From Amphimedon queenslandica (taxonomy: Eukaryota > Porifera > Demospongiae > Haplosclerida > Niphatidae), in assembly GCF_000090795.2 (NCBI RefSeq), contig NW_003546433.1, positions 86,884-110,231 of the forward strand: a stretch of DNA of 23,348 nucleotides, in the 5' to 3' direction. The translations under genes and the position numbers were made by a program. This document shows, one piece after another, positions 10,424-20,152 of this stretch (positions are counted from its first letter, which is position 1; the number at the start of each line of letters is the position of its first letter). The notes under the pieces were generated by a model, which was not told where the DNA came from, searched no databases, and was given only the letters and a program-made list of their open reading frames with translations.

Positions 10424-10485
10424 GAGTAGTTGTACCTCACTGCAGAAAGCACCAGTTTCCAGCTGCATGCATGTTTCACATTGCA
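10424..10485 (+). repeat. exon-like repeated segment, copy 2
   Basis: Matches 9889-9950 over about 62 bp (roughly two-thirds to three-quarters identical by eye), including the invariant TTTCCAGCTGCAT. It is preceded by TGTTTTTCTATAG at about 10402-10414, acceptor-like. It runs straight on into the Gly/Pro-rich repeat reading frame. Confidence 0.45.
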
Positions 10486-10549
10486 TTTGCATAGCAACAA
10501 CATTATCGGGCCTCTAGCTGCAGCTGAATGGAGTTCTGAAGCACCATGG

Positions 10550-10920
10550 GGAAGTGGCGAAGGACTTGCAGCCACTGGTGGGGGACCTCAGCTACTGGTG
10601 GAGGACTCCAACCAACAGTGGAGGACCACCAGCCACTGGTGGTGGACTCCAGTTAGTGGTGCAGGACCTCCAGCCATTGGGACAGGACCACCGGCAACTG
10701 GTGAAGCACCTCCAGCCATTGGTGCTGGACCACCAGCAACTGGTGGAGGACCTCCAGCCTCTGCTGCAAGGCCACCATCAATTTCTGGATGTGGCGGAGT
10801 TGGTGGTGGTGGTGGAGGAGGAAAACCAACATCATTGAGGTCGCAGGTCTCCGTCAGGTGGTGGTGGAGGCTCTCCAGCTACTGGTGTTTGCGAAGGAGG
10901 AGGAGGAGGAACTCCATGAT
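10550..10920 (+). repeat. Gly/Pro/Ala-rich coding-like minisatellite
   Basis: Repeats of about 21 bp encode GPPA[IT]GxG-type units in the 10430-10945 frame (best at about 10660-10780: GAGPPAIGTGPPATG then APPAIGAGPPATGGGPP), followed by a poly-Gly run at about 10796-10821. Upstream (about 10600-10640) and downstream (about 10850-10915) the same amino-acid pattern is found in other frames, so the array has suffered indels. This may be a decayed exon of a proline/glycine-rich protein or simply a GC-rich minisatellite. The 171-codon frame containing it is open from 10430 to 10945, but I would not call it a gene. Confidence 0.5.
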
Positions 10921-10945
10921 GCTCATCATAGTCCATAAACTATAA

Positions 10946-11143
10946 GAAACCAAAATGATAACTAATGTAAGTTTGTATCTAAACTGACTTGCTGCTTTTT
11001 CACAAAACAGGTTGCAAAACTGCGGAAAAGTTCAAGGGAAAAATGGCAACTGAAGCTAATTGTTCACTTAAGTAGTATCAGGACATGTATAGATCTCAGA
11101 AATGACTATAATGATTAATATTTATGAGCTAGGCCATTAATAA
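10946..11143. other. non-coding
   Basis: Nothing recognisable between the Gly/Pro repeat and the MITE. Confidence 0.5.
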
Positions 11144-11496
11144 ACCGTATAGCTACAAATTTCTATGGCCAAAAATTTCTGCAAATTGCCATAAAATGGC
11201 TTTTGCGAATTCAGTTGATCAAACTACTGATCAATGGCTAGTCTTCACTACTTACCAGAACTAAAATTGATGATGACACAAAACTCTATCAGCATACTAG
11301 GCAAGATAGGATTACTCGGACTCTGCTACTGGAATAGTGCGAAGAACAGGCCATGTGCTTCACAATAATTACACCAAAAACAGGCATGGTGAGCCACACC
11401 TTTTAATTTACCTATTATTGAGTATTTTTTGCGATTTTGTTTAAGTTTGCAAAATTTGCCTAAATTTTTGGCCACCAAAATTTCTAGGTATACAGT
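11144..11496. mobile_element. 353-bp MITE, ACCGTATA-type termini
   Basis: The left end starts ACCGTATAGCTACAAATTTC and carries TGGCCAAAAATTT. The reverse complement of the right end starts ACTGTATACCTAGAAATTTT and carries the same TGGCCAAAAATTT, followed in both by GCAAATT. That gives a TIR of about 45 bp with scattered mismatches. The interior is non-coding. Termini of this form, ACCGTATAG then an AAATTTT block, are familiar to me as a common MITE type in invertebrate genomes, and the MITE at 19975-20152 has similar ends. Target-site duplication is unclear (TA-rich flanks). Confidence 0.75.
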
Positions 11497-13495
11497 AATT
11501 CATGATTCAAGAATTCAAAAAGTAAACTGTTTTTATAATGTGGCATGTCTTCCCATGCTTCTTTCTAAAGTCTTTTCTTCCAGTAATGAACTGATACCTA
11601 AGGAAAAAATATAACTATCAATAAATAAACAGATTACGTAATAAAATTTTAATAAAATGTATGAAAACAAGTAAATAAAAAATTTCTATTAATTAACAAA
11701 GAGTAGTGTTTTTAAAAAAATGAGTGTCAAGCATAACAATATTTAACAGTTCAATTTAATAATAATAATCATTAATTAATAAAAAATTATTTATTCAAGA
11801 AATGATACAAAAATTTCAAACCCTTCTTTGCAGACAATGATGATAGTGAGACTACAGTTTAAATAAAGTCTAAATAATAATTATGCCTTTGTACCTATTG
11901 ATTGCCGTAGTACATTACTATGATGAAAATCAATTTTCGTGATAAATGTAAGTAAAACTTTTCAGCTAGTATTGACTGAAGAATTGCTGTCCTCAAAATT
12001 AAAAAATCCAATTTATCGATTTGGATATTGCATTCTTTAATTTTTGTGATTCAGTACATTATCAAAAAATTATTAATGTATATACTTTTGAAATATTGTG
12101 ATTGGACTCGTCACACTTGTGTAGGCTGGAACTAAGCAGTTTGGCTATCATTCTTCCATTAATATTTGTTATTATAGGAAACAATACTCCATAAAATTTT
12201 GCAAAGTAGGTTTTCAAATGTTTGTGTTATGTTTTAAGAATAAATTTTTTTAGTAATTAACATTTATTATTATTAATTGAACTATCAATTATTTTTATGG
12301 TTGAACTCAACTCCCTTGTTTCTTTCATTGTTTGACAACCCTACTTTTTATATAATAGAATATTTTTTAATTTACTTGTTTTACATTTTGTTTTTCTGAT
12401 ACTACAAATAAAATGGTTGTAACATACTTTACTAAGCATTTGCAACATGATTACTTAGAAAATACTCAAAATGTAAAGTAATAATTCGTTTGGTAATATT
12501 ATGACCTATATTTTACAGGAAGTATTCATTCATATTATGAATCTCGTAGAATATTGTTTTTAGATGCAAAACCTAACAGAGTGCACATTAAAGAAGAAAA
12601 TGATTGCAATGGAAAATGATGTCAGTGTCAACTTATGGTATGAATTTAGTTACATGAATTTTAATGAGAGTTGTGCTTAATAGTTTTTTAGCAGAAAAGA
12701 GAAAGTTATCAAAACTGTGACAGAGCATAGTTACTGGCTACAAAAAAATCACAAAAATTTTACAAGAAAGGTCTCAGGAAGAAGCACATGACACAGTGTA
12801 CAAAGTGCATGCGCCTTATTGGCAATCCGAAGGTATAACTTTTCTTTCATGCTATAATGTAATAATTTTTTTGTAACATTAGCTCAATTAATTGAAAAGT
12901 TAGATAACAGAGTTGATAAGAACCCGAAAAAATGGATTACTATGTTATGAACATTACATTTCTAATCATTGCTTGACGGATCCACCAAAGAGTGCTCCAA
13001 GATGGACATGTAAAAGCAAGCAAGCAGTAACTTCTTTAACAGTTCATATAACATCAGTATAAACTAGAGTTTGTGAGTATTTGATACTGTATATCCTTAT
13101 AGTTAGTGCAAATGGAACATTTGATTCTGAAACAAACAGAAAAGCAACAGCAATGCCAATTAAAATTTCATTTTATCTTTTTTTGAATAGACGCACCTTC
13201 AAGAATATTTACTCCATCTATTAATTTAGAAGGTTAAGTTTACATGCTTCACATTGTATAATCTGATTTGGTTTCTTTATAATTATACATGTAGCTGAAT
13301 AGAGTTTTAGAGGTGTTAATGCTAGTATTACTTCTGGTTAGTTGTAACTATAACTACTATCTTCCATCCATGCATTTTATACCAATTGCTGCAAGCACTA
13401 TCAATTCCTCCTCCAGCCATACAACTCGTATTGGTTAAATCATTGTGTTTCTTTCATAGTCCATCAATAATCCTAGGGCACTTGCAGTTTACAGG
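11497..13495. other. long AT-rich stretch without a recognisable gene
   Basis: Strongly AT-rich with many TAATAA/TTATTA words. Three short fragments look mildly protein-like: about 12497-12600 (33 codons after a TTTTACAG-like site); about 12730-12840 (Lys-rich with CTKC and CMR, before a GTATAA donor-like site); and about 12880-12950. None matches a family I know. They could be relics of one decayed gene. Confidence 0.5.
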
Positions 13496-13690
13496 TCGCA
13501 ACTATACCTGGGAGGAGGGTAGTGGTAAGTCACATGGATAGTCACCTGACTGTCACGCAACGAGCCACGCCCACCCGGCCCCCTGAATTTGGGCCAAGCA
13601 CAATAAGGTTGGGTCTGACATAAGAGACCCAGCCCGCCACTTCCTTTGTAATAAGAAGCAACCAAAGTAATAAAGCCTGAATTTATATAC
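13496..13690. other. GC-richer island, possible solo LTR or MITE remnant
   Basis: This block is much richer in G+C than its surroundings (GAGCCACGCCCACCCGGCCC near 13561-13580). It holds two small hairpins (GGCCC to GGGCC at about 13577-13595; GGGTCT to AGACCC at 13611-13630) and then AATAAAGCC, a poly(A)-signal look-alike, at about 13670-13678. This could be LTR-like regulatory sequence, but no second copy or matching ends were found. Confidence 0.3.
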
Positions 13691-13850
13691 TGGTAGCTTT
13701 GGAAAAGGTATGTGTTGGCAACTTGTCAAACCACATCAAAGCAATAATAAAATTTATGAAGTAAATGGATATTAAATATTTGAAGCTATAAATTATTTAA
13801 AATACAAAAATAAGGCACTATGTAAAGGTAATATCTAAACCCAAACCCAA

Positions 13851-13979
13851 AACCCCTATAACTGAACACCCTAAAATTAGAAAAGGGACATAAAAAAAGA
13901 TCCTTGTTACACACGAGCATCTATAAAACAACCCCTAACCCATACACTGGAGCGCCCTAAAATTAGGAACAGGACATAA
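13851..13979. repeat. two-copy local direct repeat
   Basis: AACCCCTA, a variable stretch, then CCCTAAAATTAG[AG]A.[AC]AGGGACATA appears at about 13851-13892 and again at about 13930-13979, with a few differences and a 7-bp insertion. No function is suggested. Confidence 0.6.
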
Positions 13980-14159
13980 TTTGAAGAGAATGCTGGGACA
14001 TAATTCAAAGTAGTGCTGAAACTAATAGCAATGTATTTGAATATTTTATTGTTTTTATTATTATTTGCATTGATTTTGCAGTAGCAAATATTCGGTGACA
14101 CCTACTTTAATTGCATCATCCACCTTATCACTATTAAAATTACTAATATTAGAACAACT

Positions 14160-14330
14160 AGGAGCTCTGTTTGGGAGTTTTTTAGTAAAACAGAGCCTAA
14201 TACAGTAACTTGTAAACTCTGCACAGATTCTGTAACTGTTCTAGCTTATCAAGGCAGCACTACAAGCATGAGCAATCATCTAGCGAGTTGTCAAAAGGCT
14301 CAGTATGCAAAAATAGAGGCTGCAATAGTT
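14160..14330 (+). pseudogene. BED-type zinc finger fragment (transposase-like)
   Basis: The frame from 14160 encodes SSVWEFFSKTEPNTVTCKLC, then TTSMSNHLASC. This is the aromatic start (W-F), Cys-x2-Cys and His-x3-Cys layout of a BED finger, the DNA-binding domain common at the N-terminus of hAT and Harbinger transposases. The last Cys replaces the more usual His, which BED fingers tolerate. The frame then runs directly, without a stop, into Ty3/Gypsy integrase residues, so this is a chimera of two element fragments. The exact junction lies between about 14310 and 14345. Confidence 0.65.
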
Positions 14331-14339
14331 ACTGCTCCA

Positions 14340-14586
14340 AGTCAAACAGTGCTTGGTTTTGAATCTCACTTTTGGCACAACTTAATGAAGCTGTTAGGCT
14401 CACACAGACTGTGGACTACTGCTTATCACCTATGTCAAATGGTGTCACTGAACGTTTTTGCCACAAATTAAATGCAGCCCTACAAGCTCATGGACAACAC
14501 ACTTTATAGATTCAAGCATTACCACTGGTACTACTAGGTATCAGAACAACAATAAAAGAGGACCTCGGATGTATTGTTGCATCACT
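14340..14586 (+). pseudogene. Ty3/Gypsy integrase core, 5' fragment
   Basis: FESHFWHNLMKLLGSHRL in the 14268 frame, then (after a one-base loss near 14425-14431) MSNGVTERF with the catalytic Glu region, ALQAHGQH, a TAG in place of an expected Trp near 14506-14511, and LPLVLLGIRTTIKEDLG. These are the distinctive blocks of the integrase catalytic core of Ty3/Gypsy retrotransposons, which inserts element cDNA into host DNA. The frame breaks at 14587, where a 568-bp insertion begins, and the protein resumes at 15162. Everything upstream (protease, RT, RNase H and the integrase start) is missing or replaced by the BED fragment. Confidence 0.8.
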
Positions 14587-15154
14587 ATCACATATTGGAT
14601 TTGGTTTTAGTTATTGGTATTTGCACCAATACTCACGATTTATTGATATTAGTTTCATTAATTTTACTGAAAGTAAAACTCTGGGTGTTGGTAACGAGTA
14701 TTAATTTTGGTAGATTATAGTAAATACATGTAATTTAACATAACTATAGTCATACTATTAATCTTAGAATAACAAAGATTTAATTGTATTAAATTCAATT
14801 GTAATAGTTCTGCATCATAAGTGTAGTAGTACCATAGGTTAATGTTTCTTGGTCTTCCACTTTTAGTACCCATTTTGCAACTAAGGTAGCTACACATAAC
14901 ATGCTTCATGAATTTGAACATGATAATCTAGTGATATTAATCAAATCTGTTTACCCTTCAGTGAACATTGTTGAACCAAATGTATTGCATAGAAATGAAT
15001 ATTGGTTAAAAATTTTGGTAAAGCAATTTGTGCTATTTTTAGTATAGGCTTTATTCATGGTATTTTAACACTTCATATTAGTTTTAGTTATGATATACAA
15101 AATTTCATGGCCAAGTACAAAAATACTTTTAGTGTTAGTCATGATATACCAATA
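14587..15154. mobile_element. 568-bp insertion inside the Gypsy integrase
   Basis: CATCACT at 14580-14586 and again at 15155-15161 flanks this segment (8 bp with one mismatch: GCATCACT/ACATCACT), the expected look of a target-site duplication. The interior is AT-rich. It includes an internal direct repeat (TAGTTTTAGTTATGATATAC near 15079 and TAGTGTTAGTCATGATATAC near 15131) and a BED-like fragment on the minus strand. No terminal inverted repeats are evident, so the element type is not settled. An 8-bp duplication and the BED piece would fit a hAT-type origin. Confidence 0.55.
14820..14873 (-). pseudogene. possible start of a BED zinc-finger protein
   Basis: On the minus strand from the ATG at 14871-14873: MGTKSGRPRNINLWYYYTYD. 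GRPR followed by W-x-Y-[FY] is the usual beginning of BED-finger proteins of hAT elements. The Cys/His part that should follow is absent or replaced by AT-rich sequence. Small and uncertain. Confidence 0.35.
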
Positions 15155-15161
15155 CATCACT

Positions 15162-15677
15162 CCTCAAGTGCAGTTCTCCTGAACTAGTCTATGGTTCTCC
15201 TTTGAGGTTACCTGCTCAATTTTTCATTCCCTCTCTAGACACTGTACCAGATTCCACAATTTCTCAAAACTCAAATCTATTATGTCTCAAATCAGTCCTG
15301 TACCCACAGGACCACAGTCATCTCACACTCCATTTATTTATCCTGACCTCAAAGCTGATAAGTTTGTCCCTATCGGACATGATGCCAGTCGGTCATCACT
15401 ACAACCAGCATATGATGGACCATTCCCAGTGATTGATCTTTACGACAAATTCTTTACCGTGGACATTAATGGTGATAGGCTTAAGTCAGCTTTTACAGAG
15501 ACTGATCTTGTGCAGGACAGTTATGACACCAATAATTTAGTCTTAACACAACATCCTCAAACTAACCATTCGTCACCTATTTTCCCTCCATCAAACTTGT
15601 CTCCACCTACTACTCGTTATGGTAGTCGCATTTGTCCTTCAGTTACAATCCAATTACATCCGTTACTTAATTCCTGA
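15162..15677 (+). pseudogene. Ty3/Gypsy integrase, 3' fragment and C-terminus
   Basis: Resumes with ELVYGSPLRLPAQFF (from 15181), the block that follows the integrase core in Ty3/Gypsy pol. A frameshift near 15290-15330 moves to the second frame (15282-15677). That frame shows PVPTGPQSSH; IGHDASRSSLQPAYDGPFPV, the DNA-binding-like C-terminal block; FTVDINGDRLKSAF; and finally TTRYGSRI just before the stop. This order is characteristic of animal Gypsy elements in which the pol tail ends next to the 3' LTR. Only one frameshift breaks this part, so it is less decayed than the helicase remnant. Confidence 0.85.
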
Positions 15678-15678
15678 C

Positions 15679-15692
15679 TCTCTGGGGGAGTA
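15679..15692 (+). promoter_or_regulatory. polypurine-tract-like sequence before a probable LTR
   Basis: CTGGGGGAGTA directly follows the pol stop codon and precedes TGTTGTG at 15694. That is the usual position for the plus-strand primer and LTR start of a Gypsy element. The 3' limit of the LTR cannot be set because no second copy lies in the window. Confidence 0.5.
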
Positions 15693-15693
15693 C

Positions 15694-17020
15694 TGTTGTG
15701 TTTATGATTTAATTACTTTACTGATTAATTTGTAGATAATACCCACATATATTAGCATACATTTACATGTCCTCATACAACATCAATCAATGTACATATC
15801 AACATTAGTTAACACCTGCATACACCCACGCAAATTGTTCACAATAACGTTTATGTGAGCTGTTGCTTTTTGGTATACTCTGAGGCAGTTATCAAAACCC
15901 ACGCTTCTAATTTCCAGCGAATATCTCGTCTTCTCCTTTAATGCTCATCCTCTCTTCACAATCATGGACCTCTACCATCATTAATAGTATTCAGCTAAAT
16001 ACTACAGTTGTATACTAAGCAGTATTAAGTTATAGCTTTGTAAGGACTTACGTGGTTTGTACACATCACTGCAACTGATGTCATTTGCTTTTTCTCGCAT
16101 TTTAGCTTGTCTGTATGTCTGTGTCTAATTGCCTTTGCCACTGCAGTGGCATAAAGACCAAAGTCTATATTGCCGGCTTGTTTATGTATAGGAACACAGT
16201 TTAGAGAAATTTTTTAAGCACAAATTTTTACCCAGAAGAAATGAAATGATGGTTTCTGCATCTTCGGTAACTTAGAGTAAAGTGAATCATAATTAATGCT
16301 TCATCTGAATTATGAGAATGCAGTAAAGTAGAACATGCTAAACACTGCTTAGTGATTCGTACCAACATTTATGACTTGTAGCATAATGTCAGTTATTTTC
16401 AACCATTTCTCACTTTAATGACAAGCGCTCTGTATGACTTTTAGTGAGGGAACTTAACTTGCAGGAGTGATTGTGCTGCTAAGATATGAATGTCAGTGAG
16501 TTCTCTTTCATTTCTAATCATGCTTTTATCTTTATCTATAAAACAAAGTTTACCAATTTCTATTCATATATTTTGTGAACTCTAAAATTTTGAGTCATCG
16601 TGACGAATAAATATAGGATTGTCATGTGCAAAGGGAGTCGGTAAACTGACGACACCTAAAGTTGGAAGTGAAAGAGATGGAAGAGAGTTCTTAAAAAAGA
16701 TGCAAATACAGGTAAAGAATTGGAACACTATGAATTTGTCAGGAAGTGTGAGAAGAGTTGGCGTGAAACCTAGCTGCTTTACAATTTGGATTTATATCCT
16801 TGTTAATACATTCTGTTTCTTATGTTTCCTTATGTTCCCTTATATTCCGTTATTGAAACATCCTTAATTTTGTCATTTTACATTACCTTGTTATACTATT
16901 AACAGTAGACCAAGTACACAAATAACGGTAATTGTCTCCTACTGTTGCATAGTTGCCACTAATACTAAATTTTTCTGCCAAAATATCACACTTGATAATT
17001 TGTAGAACCATTTTTTTTAC
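15694..17020. other. probable Gypsy 3' LTR, then non-coding sequence
   Basis: The first few hundred bases after TG at 15694 are probably LTR sequence (inference from position). A perfect 16-bp palindrome TGCCACTGCAGTGGCA lies at 16136-16151. An 82-codon frame at 16619-16867 has no family resemblance and a hydrophobic AT-driven tail, so it is not called as a gene. Nothing else is supported. Confidence 0.4.
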
Positions 17021-17027
17021 GGTGGTG

Positions 17028-18340
17028 TAGCTAGGGGCGAGCAAGGCCCACCCTAAATTCATCAGTGCACCATGAAATGGCTGTTATAGACAAATAGAGC
17101 TTTGAGCACCCAAGTCCAATACAATAAGTCACAGTGCCCACAGTCACTTCATCAGCTGGCTACGCCTCTGCTATTTCGGATGCAGTACCAGTGTTGTAAA
17201 AACAAGTCACCTACCACTATATGGTCAATACAGATTGGTGTATTTCGCTGTACTTCAGTACTATATGTTGAGTGCCATGATAACATTGATGGGTTATCCA
17301 TTTCAATTTGTTGTTACATTCGACACAAAAGATCCAATCACTTAAAACCCTCTCCCCATCATTGTGCAGCCAAACTGCTTGTCTTTTACCAATAAAAAAA
17401 TACTCCCATCCCCTATTTTCACCTGCATATATAACAAGTTGTTTTTGTGTCATTTGTTTGCTTTTGTAAAATGAAAAAAATACTGATTGCAAGTGTAGTT
17501 TTACAGATAAAAGTCAGTTCTATTTCAGGTGGCATGAACCTTCTGGAGGGGGGCTCAGCCCTTACTGTTACAATACTGGGAGGCTTTAGCCCCCTCTGCC
17601 CCCCCACTTTGGCAGCTATGTAAGAGGATTGCTGCTTGAAGTAGATTCTCAGTAGCAGCAAACTTTTGTTTAACTTTTAAATAACCTCACTTCCTAATGC
17701 TGTACATCTTTCACATGTAAACCAGTATTATTTTGTTAATGGGTATTACAAGCAAAATAACACCGCATAAGTAGCAGGCCTCGATGGCTTTGTCTTGAAT
17801 TTCACAGCAATATGTATCATGTCTTGTAGACAGTAAGTAGAGTATAGCTTTGAGCATAATAATTTATCGAATGAGGGAGGCATGTTGAGGGCTATACTTT
17901 CATTTCTAAGTGAAAATGTGGTATTGCATGATGTGAGATAAGTGATACGCAGAGCTTTTAAAAGCTAGCATCACCATCTACAGCAAAGTGGAAGACTTAA
18001 ATACCTCATAGAGAGAGATTAGTACAAAAATATGTTAAAGTAGTATACATAACAAAACACAGAATAAGTATCCCAATTATTTATCATCATATCATGTACA
18101 TCAGTTTGAGCGGCAAGTTTATGCATCTGAGAATGAGAACAAACAGAAGGAGCAGACATGCTTTTGTTTTATGAATAGACTTCACAGATGAAAGCTTTTC
18201 TATTATCAAACTTTAAATAATAGATAGGTATCTGAGATTGGACAAGACTAAGCCATCACCCAAGACGTACTTCAGTAGCTTTGTACAGCTTGGTGGCTTG
18301 CAGACTTGCGTAAAATTATTCAAGAGAGTGAGAGAAATTT
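17028..18340. other. non-coding stretch with a GC-rich hairpin-prone patch
   Basis: 17543-17625 is unusually GC-rich (GGAGGGGGGCTCAGCCC, then GGCTTTAGCCCCCTCTGCCC). It resembles fragments of invertebrate MITEs with runs of G, and GTAGCTAGGGGCG at about 17027-17039 is of similar type, but the ends cannot be paired convincingly. Reading frames over it (17217-17492, 17419-17661) are by-products. At about 18288-18305, TTGGTGGCTTGCAGACTT could be a tRNA primer-binding site of the BEL/Pao element downstream; this is tentative. Confidence 0.4.
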
Positions 18341-18346
18341 GCAGCC

Positions 18347-19345
18347 ATGGTAGCAGAATGAGAAAGACACAAACAAGCTAGGCAGAGTGTAAGGATGCTA
18401 GTAGGCATGAAGTTTGATGAGGTAGAAGATCAGATGAAGGCAGAACAACCAGACATCGCTCAGTTGGCATAGATCTGGGAGACATTGGAGTAACAATGGG
18501 AAGTTAAAAGGAATGGATCAAGAATTACAGGAAACAGAGAAGGAGCTACTACAAAAGGTGTGTGCTGAAAAAATAGGTGTTACTTGCTACAAAGAAAATA
18601 CTTTGTTACTTTGTAAATCATTGACAAAGAGCAGGGTCGATTTACAAATATCACGCCTACCGCAACGATAGATGAAGCTGCTCGCAGTAGGGCCAAGCTA
18701 CCTAAGCTGGAACTCAAAGAATTCAATACCTTCTGGGATTTATTTGACTCTGCTATCCATACTAATTCCAGCCTCTTTGACATTGAGATATTCACTTATT
18801 TAAGAACACTACTTACTAAAGCAGCCTGGAATCTATTGCGGACAAGCCCTCTCTGCAATTAACTATTAGCAGGCTATTGATGTATTGCAGCTCTGGTTGG
18901 GCAACAAAGAAAGGATCATCAACAAGGACATAAAGTTACTTGTTGGAATTGATAAGGTAACTGCCGATAACAAATTGATGACATTGCAAAAGTTGTAGGA
19001 TAAGTAAACACTCACATTCATCTTCTTGATATCAAATCAGACACTGATGGAAGTCTGCTGTGTCCACTGCTGATTAAAAATTTGTATCGGACCTTCAGTT
19101 ACTTACTACCAGATGAATCTTGGCTACAGAATAAAGTATTAATAAAATATGAAAGTCTTTCTTGAGGAACTTGAAGCTTGAGAAAGGATGGAAAGAATGG
19201 GCAGAGATGATGGTAAACACAAGAGACAGGAAAAAGTCTACAGGAGTTACATTATATACTAATAATAAACAGAGTATTTGTTGCTATTGTGGTTTAGGAG
19301 AGCTCTCACCTTCCAGCTGCAGGAAGTCTAAATGACATCAAAAAA
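18347..19345 (+). pseudogene. gag: BEL/Pao retrotransposon gag region (broken)
   Basis: A good start context, GCAGCCATGG, lies at 18343-18350. The leading part is charged and coiled-coil-like (KFDEVEDQMKAEQPD, about 18412-18456; ELQETEKELL in another frame). The DUF1759-type gag core follows: KLPKLELKEFNTFWDLFDSA (about 18699-18758), IEIFTYLRTLL, then a degraded WLGNKERI-like block and HIHLLDIKSDTDGSLL (about 19014-19061). Near 19279, CCYCGLGELSPSSCRK is the first zinc knuckle. Stops are frequent (for example within 18350-18600 and around 18860). Gag proteins form the particle that packages element RNA; this one is broken throughout. No LTR ends were paired. Confidence 0.75.
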
Positions 19346-19974
19346 GAAAGCGGAAGTTGAGATTGGAGGGAAAGTGTTACGTGTCTGAAGAAGGGACAAT
19401 GCAAAACAGTGCCGGAGTAAATTTCAAATGTAAGTGTGGTGAAAGACATCGTACCAGTATCTGTTGTAAAAGCAGCAAACCACCCAAGGCAGAATTGAAC
19501 CCTGGGGCTACAGCATTTACAGGCAGTACTCCTGCTACATTATATTTTGGTCATGAGCAGAGTTCAGTTCTACTACAGACTGCTATAGGGAAGATTAACC
19601 ATATTCGTTGAGCTAAACAGGGATCTCTGCATGCATAATATTAGACTTAGGAAGTCAGAGGTCTCACAGAACACAAGTTAGCTGAAACATCGAGGCTAAA
19701 GCCTTCAGGGACTAGGCCTGTTACTATAGGTCATGTCAAGCACATGACCACAATTGCGACATTGTAAAGGTAAGGTTCATTGCTTTAGATGGCTCAATGA
19801 TTGCATTAAAGATATTGGTGGTTCCATTTATGTGAGCCAATTCACAGGCTTCCAATTAACAAAAGGATTTGTTGCTTCATATCCTCACTTAAAGAAGCTC
19901 GAGTTAGCAGACACATAGGAACTGGTATACTTTGATCCGTCTATGATAATTGGATTTGATTTTTATTGGAAGAT
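19346..19974 (+). pseudogene. BEL/Pao second zinc knuckle and protease region (broken)
   Basis: GKCYVSEEG then FKCKCGERHRTSIC (about 19369-19470) is the second Cys/His cluster of a BEL/Pao polyprotein. It is followed by a linker and the entry to the aspartic protease (DUF1758-like), SSVLLQTAIGKI (19561-19596). The active-site triplet lies in ILDLGSQRS, with the Asp codon at 19644-19646, where the usual Asp-Ser-Gly has become Asp-Leu-Gly. Downstream blocks VRFIALDGSM and ALKILVVPF (about 19771-19830) and MIIGFDFYWK (19943-19972) follow the family order. Several stops and frame changes. The 19975-20152 MITE cuts in immediately afterwards. Confidence 0.7.
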
Positions 19975-20152
19975 ACCATATAGGTGGAAAGTTTTGTGGT
20001 TTTCGTGGTTTAAAATGACACCACAAAATATTTGCAGGTTAATGAGGGGCATGGAAGTTTCGCTGATGTTCCACAAAGATAGAAACCACGAATATATTGG
20101 GAGCCACCAAACCATGAATGTTATTTGCCACGAAACTTTCTGGCTAAATGGT
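19975..20152. mobile_element. 178-bp MITE inside BEL/Pao pol
   Basis: The left end ACCATATAGGTGGAAAGTTT pairs with the right end, whose reverse complement is ACCATTTAGCCAGAAAGTTT; the match continues as [CT]GTGG. That gives about 25-bp terminal inverted repeats with few mismatches, and TA lies at both borders. The interior is non-coding and contains further CCACGAA/TTCGTGG words. The ends start like the MITE at 11144 (ACC[GA]TATAG). Taking the insertion out brings the pol codons on the two sides next to each other in the family's expected order, which supports a clean insertion. The 115-codon frame 19943-20290 runs through it only by chance. Confidence 0.75.

Noticed and set aside
10554..10838. 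Gln/Leu-rich frame over the Gly/Pro array, and its minus-strand counterpart
   Set aside because: Alternative readings of the same minisatellite; repetitive frames in every phase are expected.
16619..16867. 82-codon plus-strand frame
   Set aside because: No recognised domain, hydrophobic AT-driven tail, no flanking gene structure.
17217..17661. Minus-strand frames with GGQRGLKPP-like residues
   Set aside because: They read through a GC-rich hairpin-prone repeat patch; not a protein family.
18580..18795. 71-codon minus-strand frame
   Set aside because: Lies opposite the BEL/Pao gag core and has no motif of its own.
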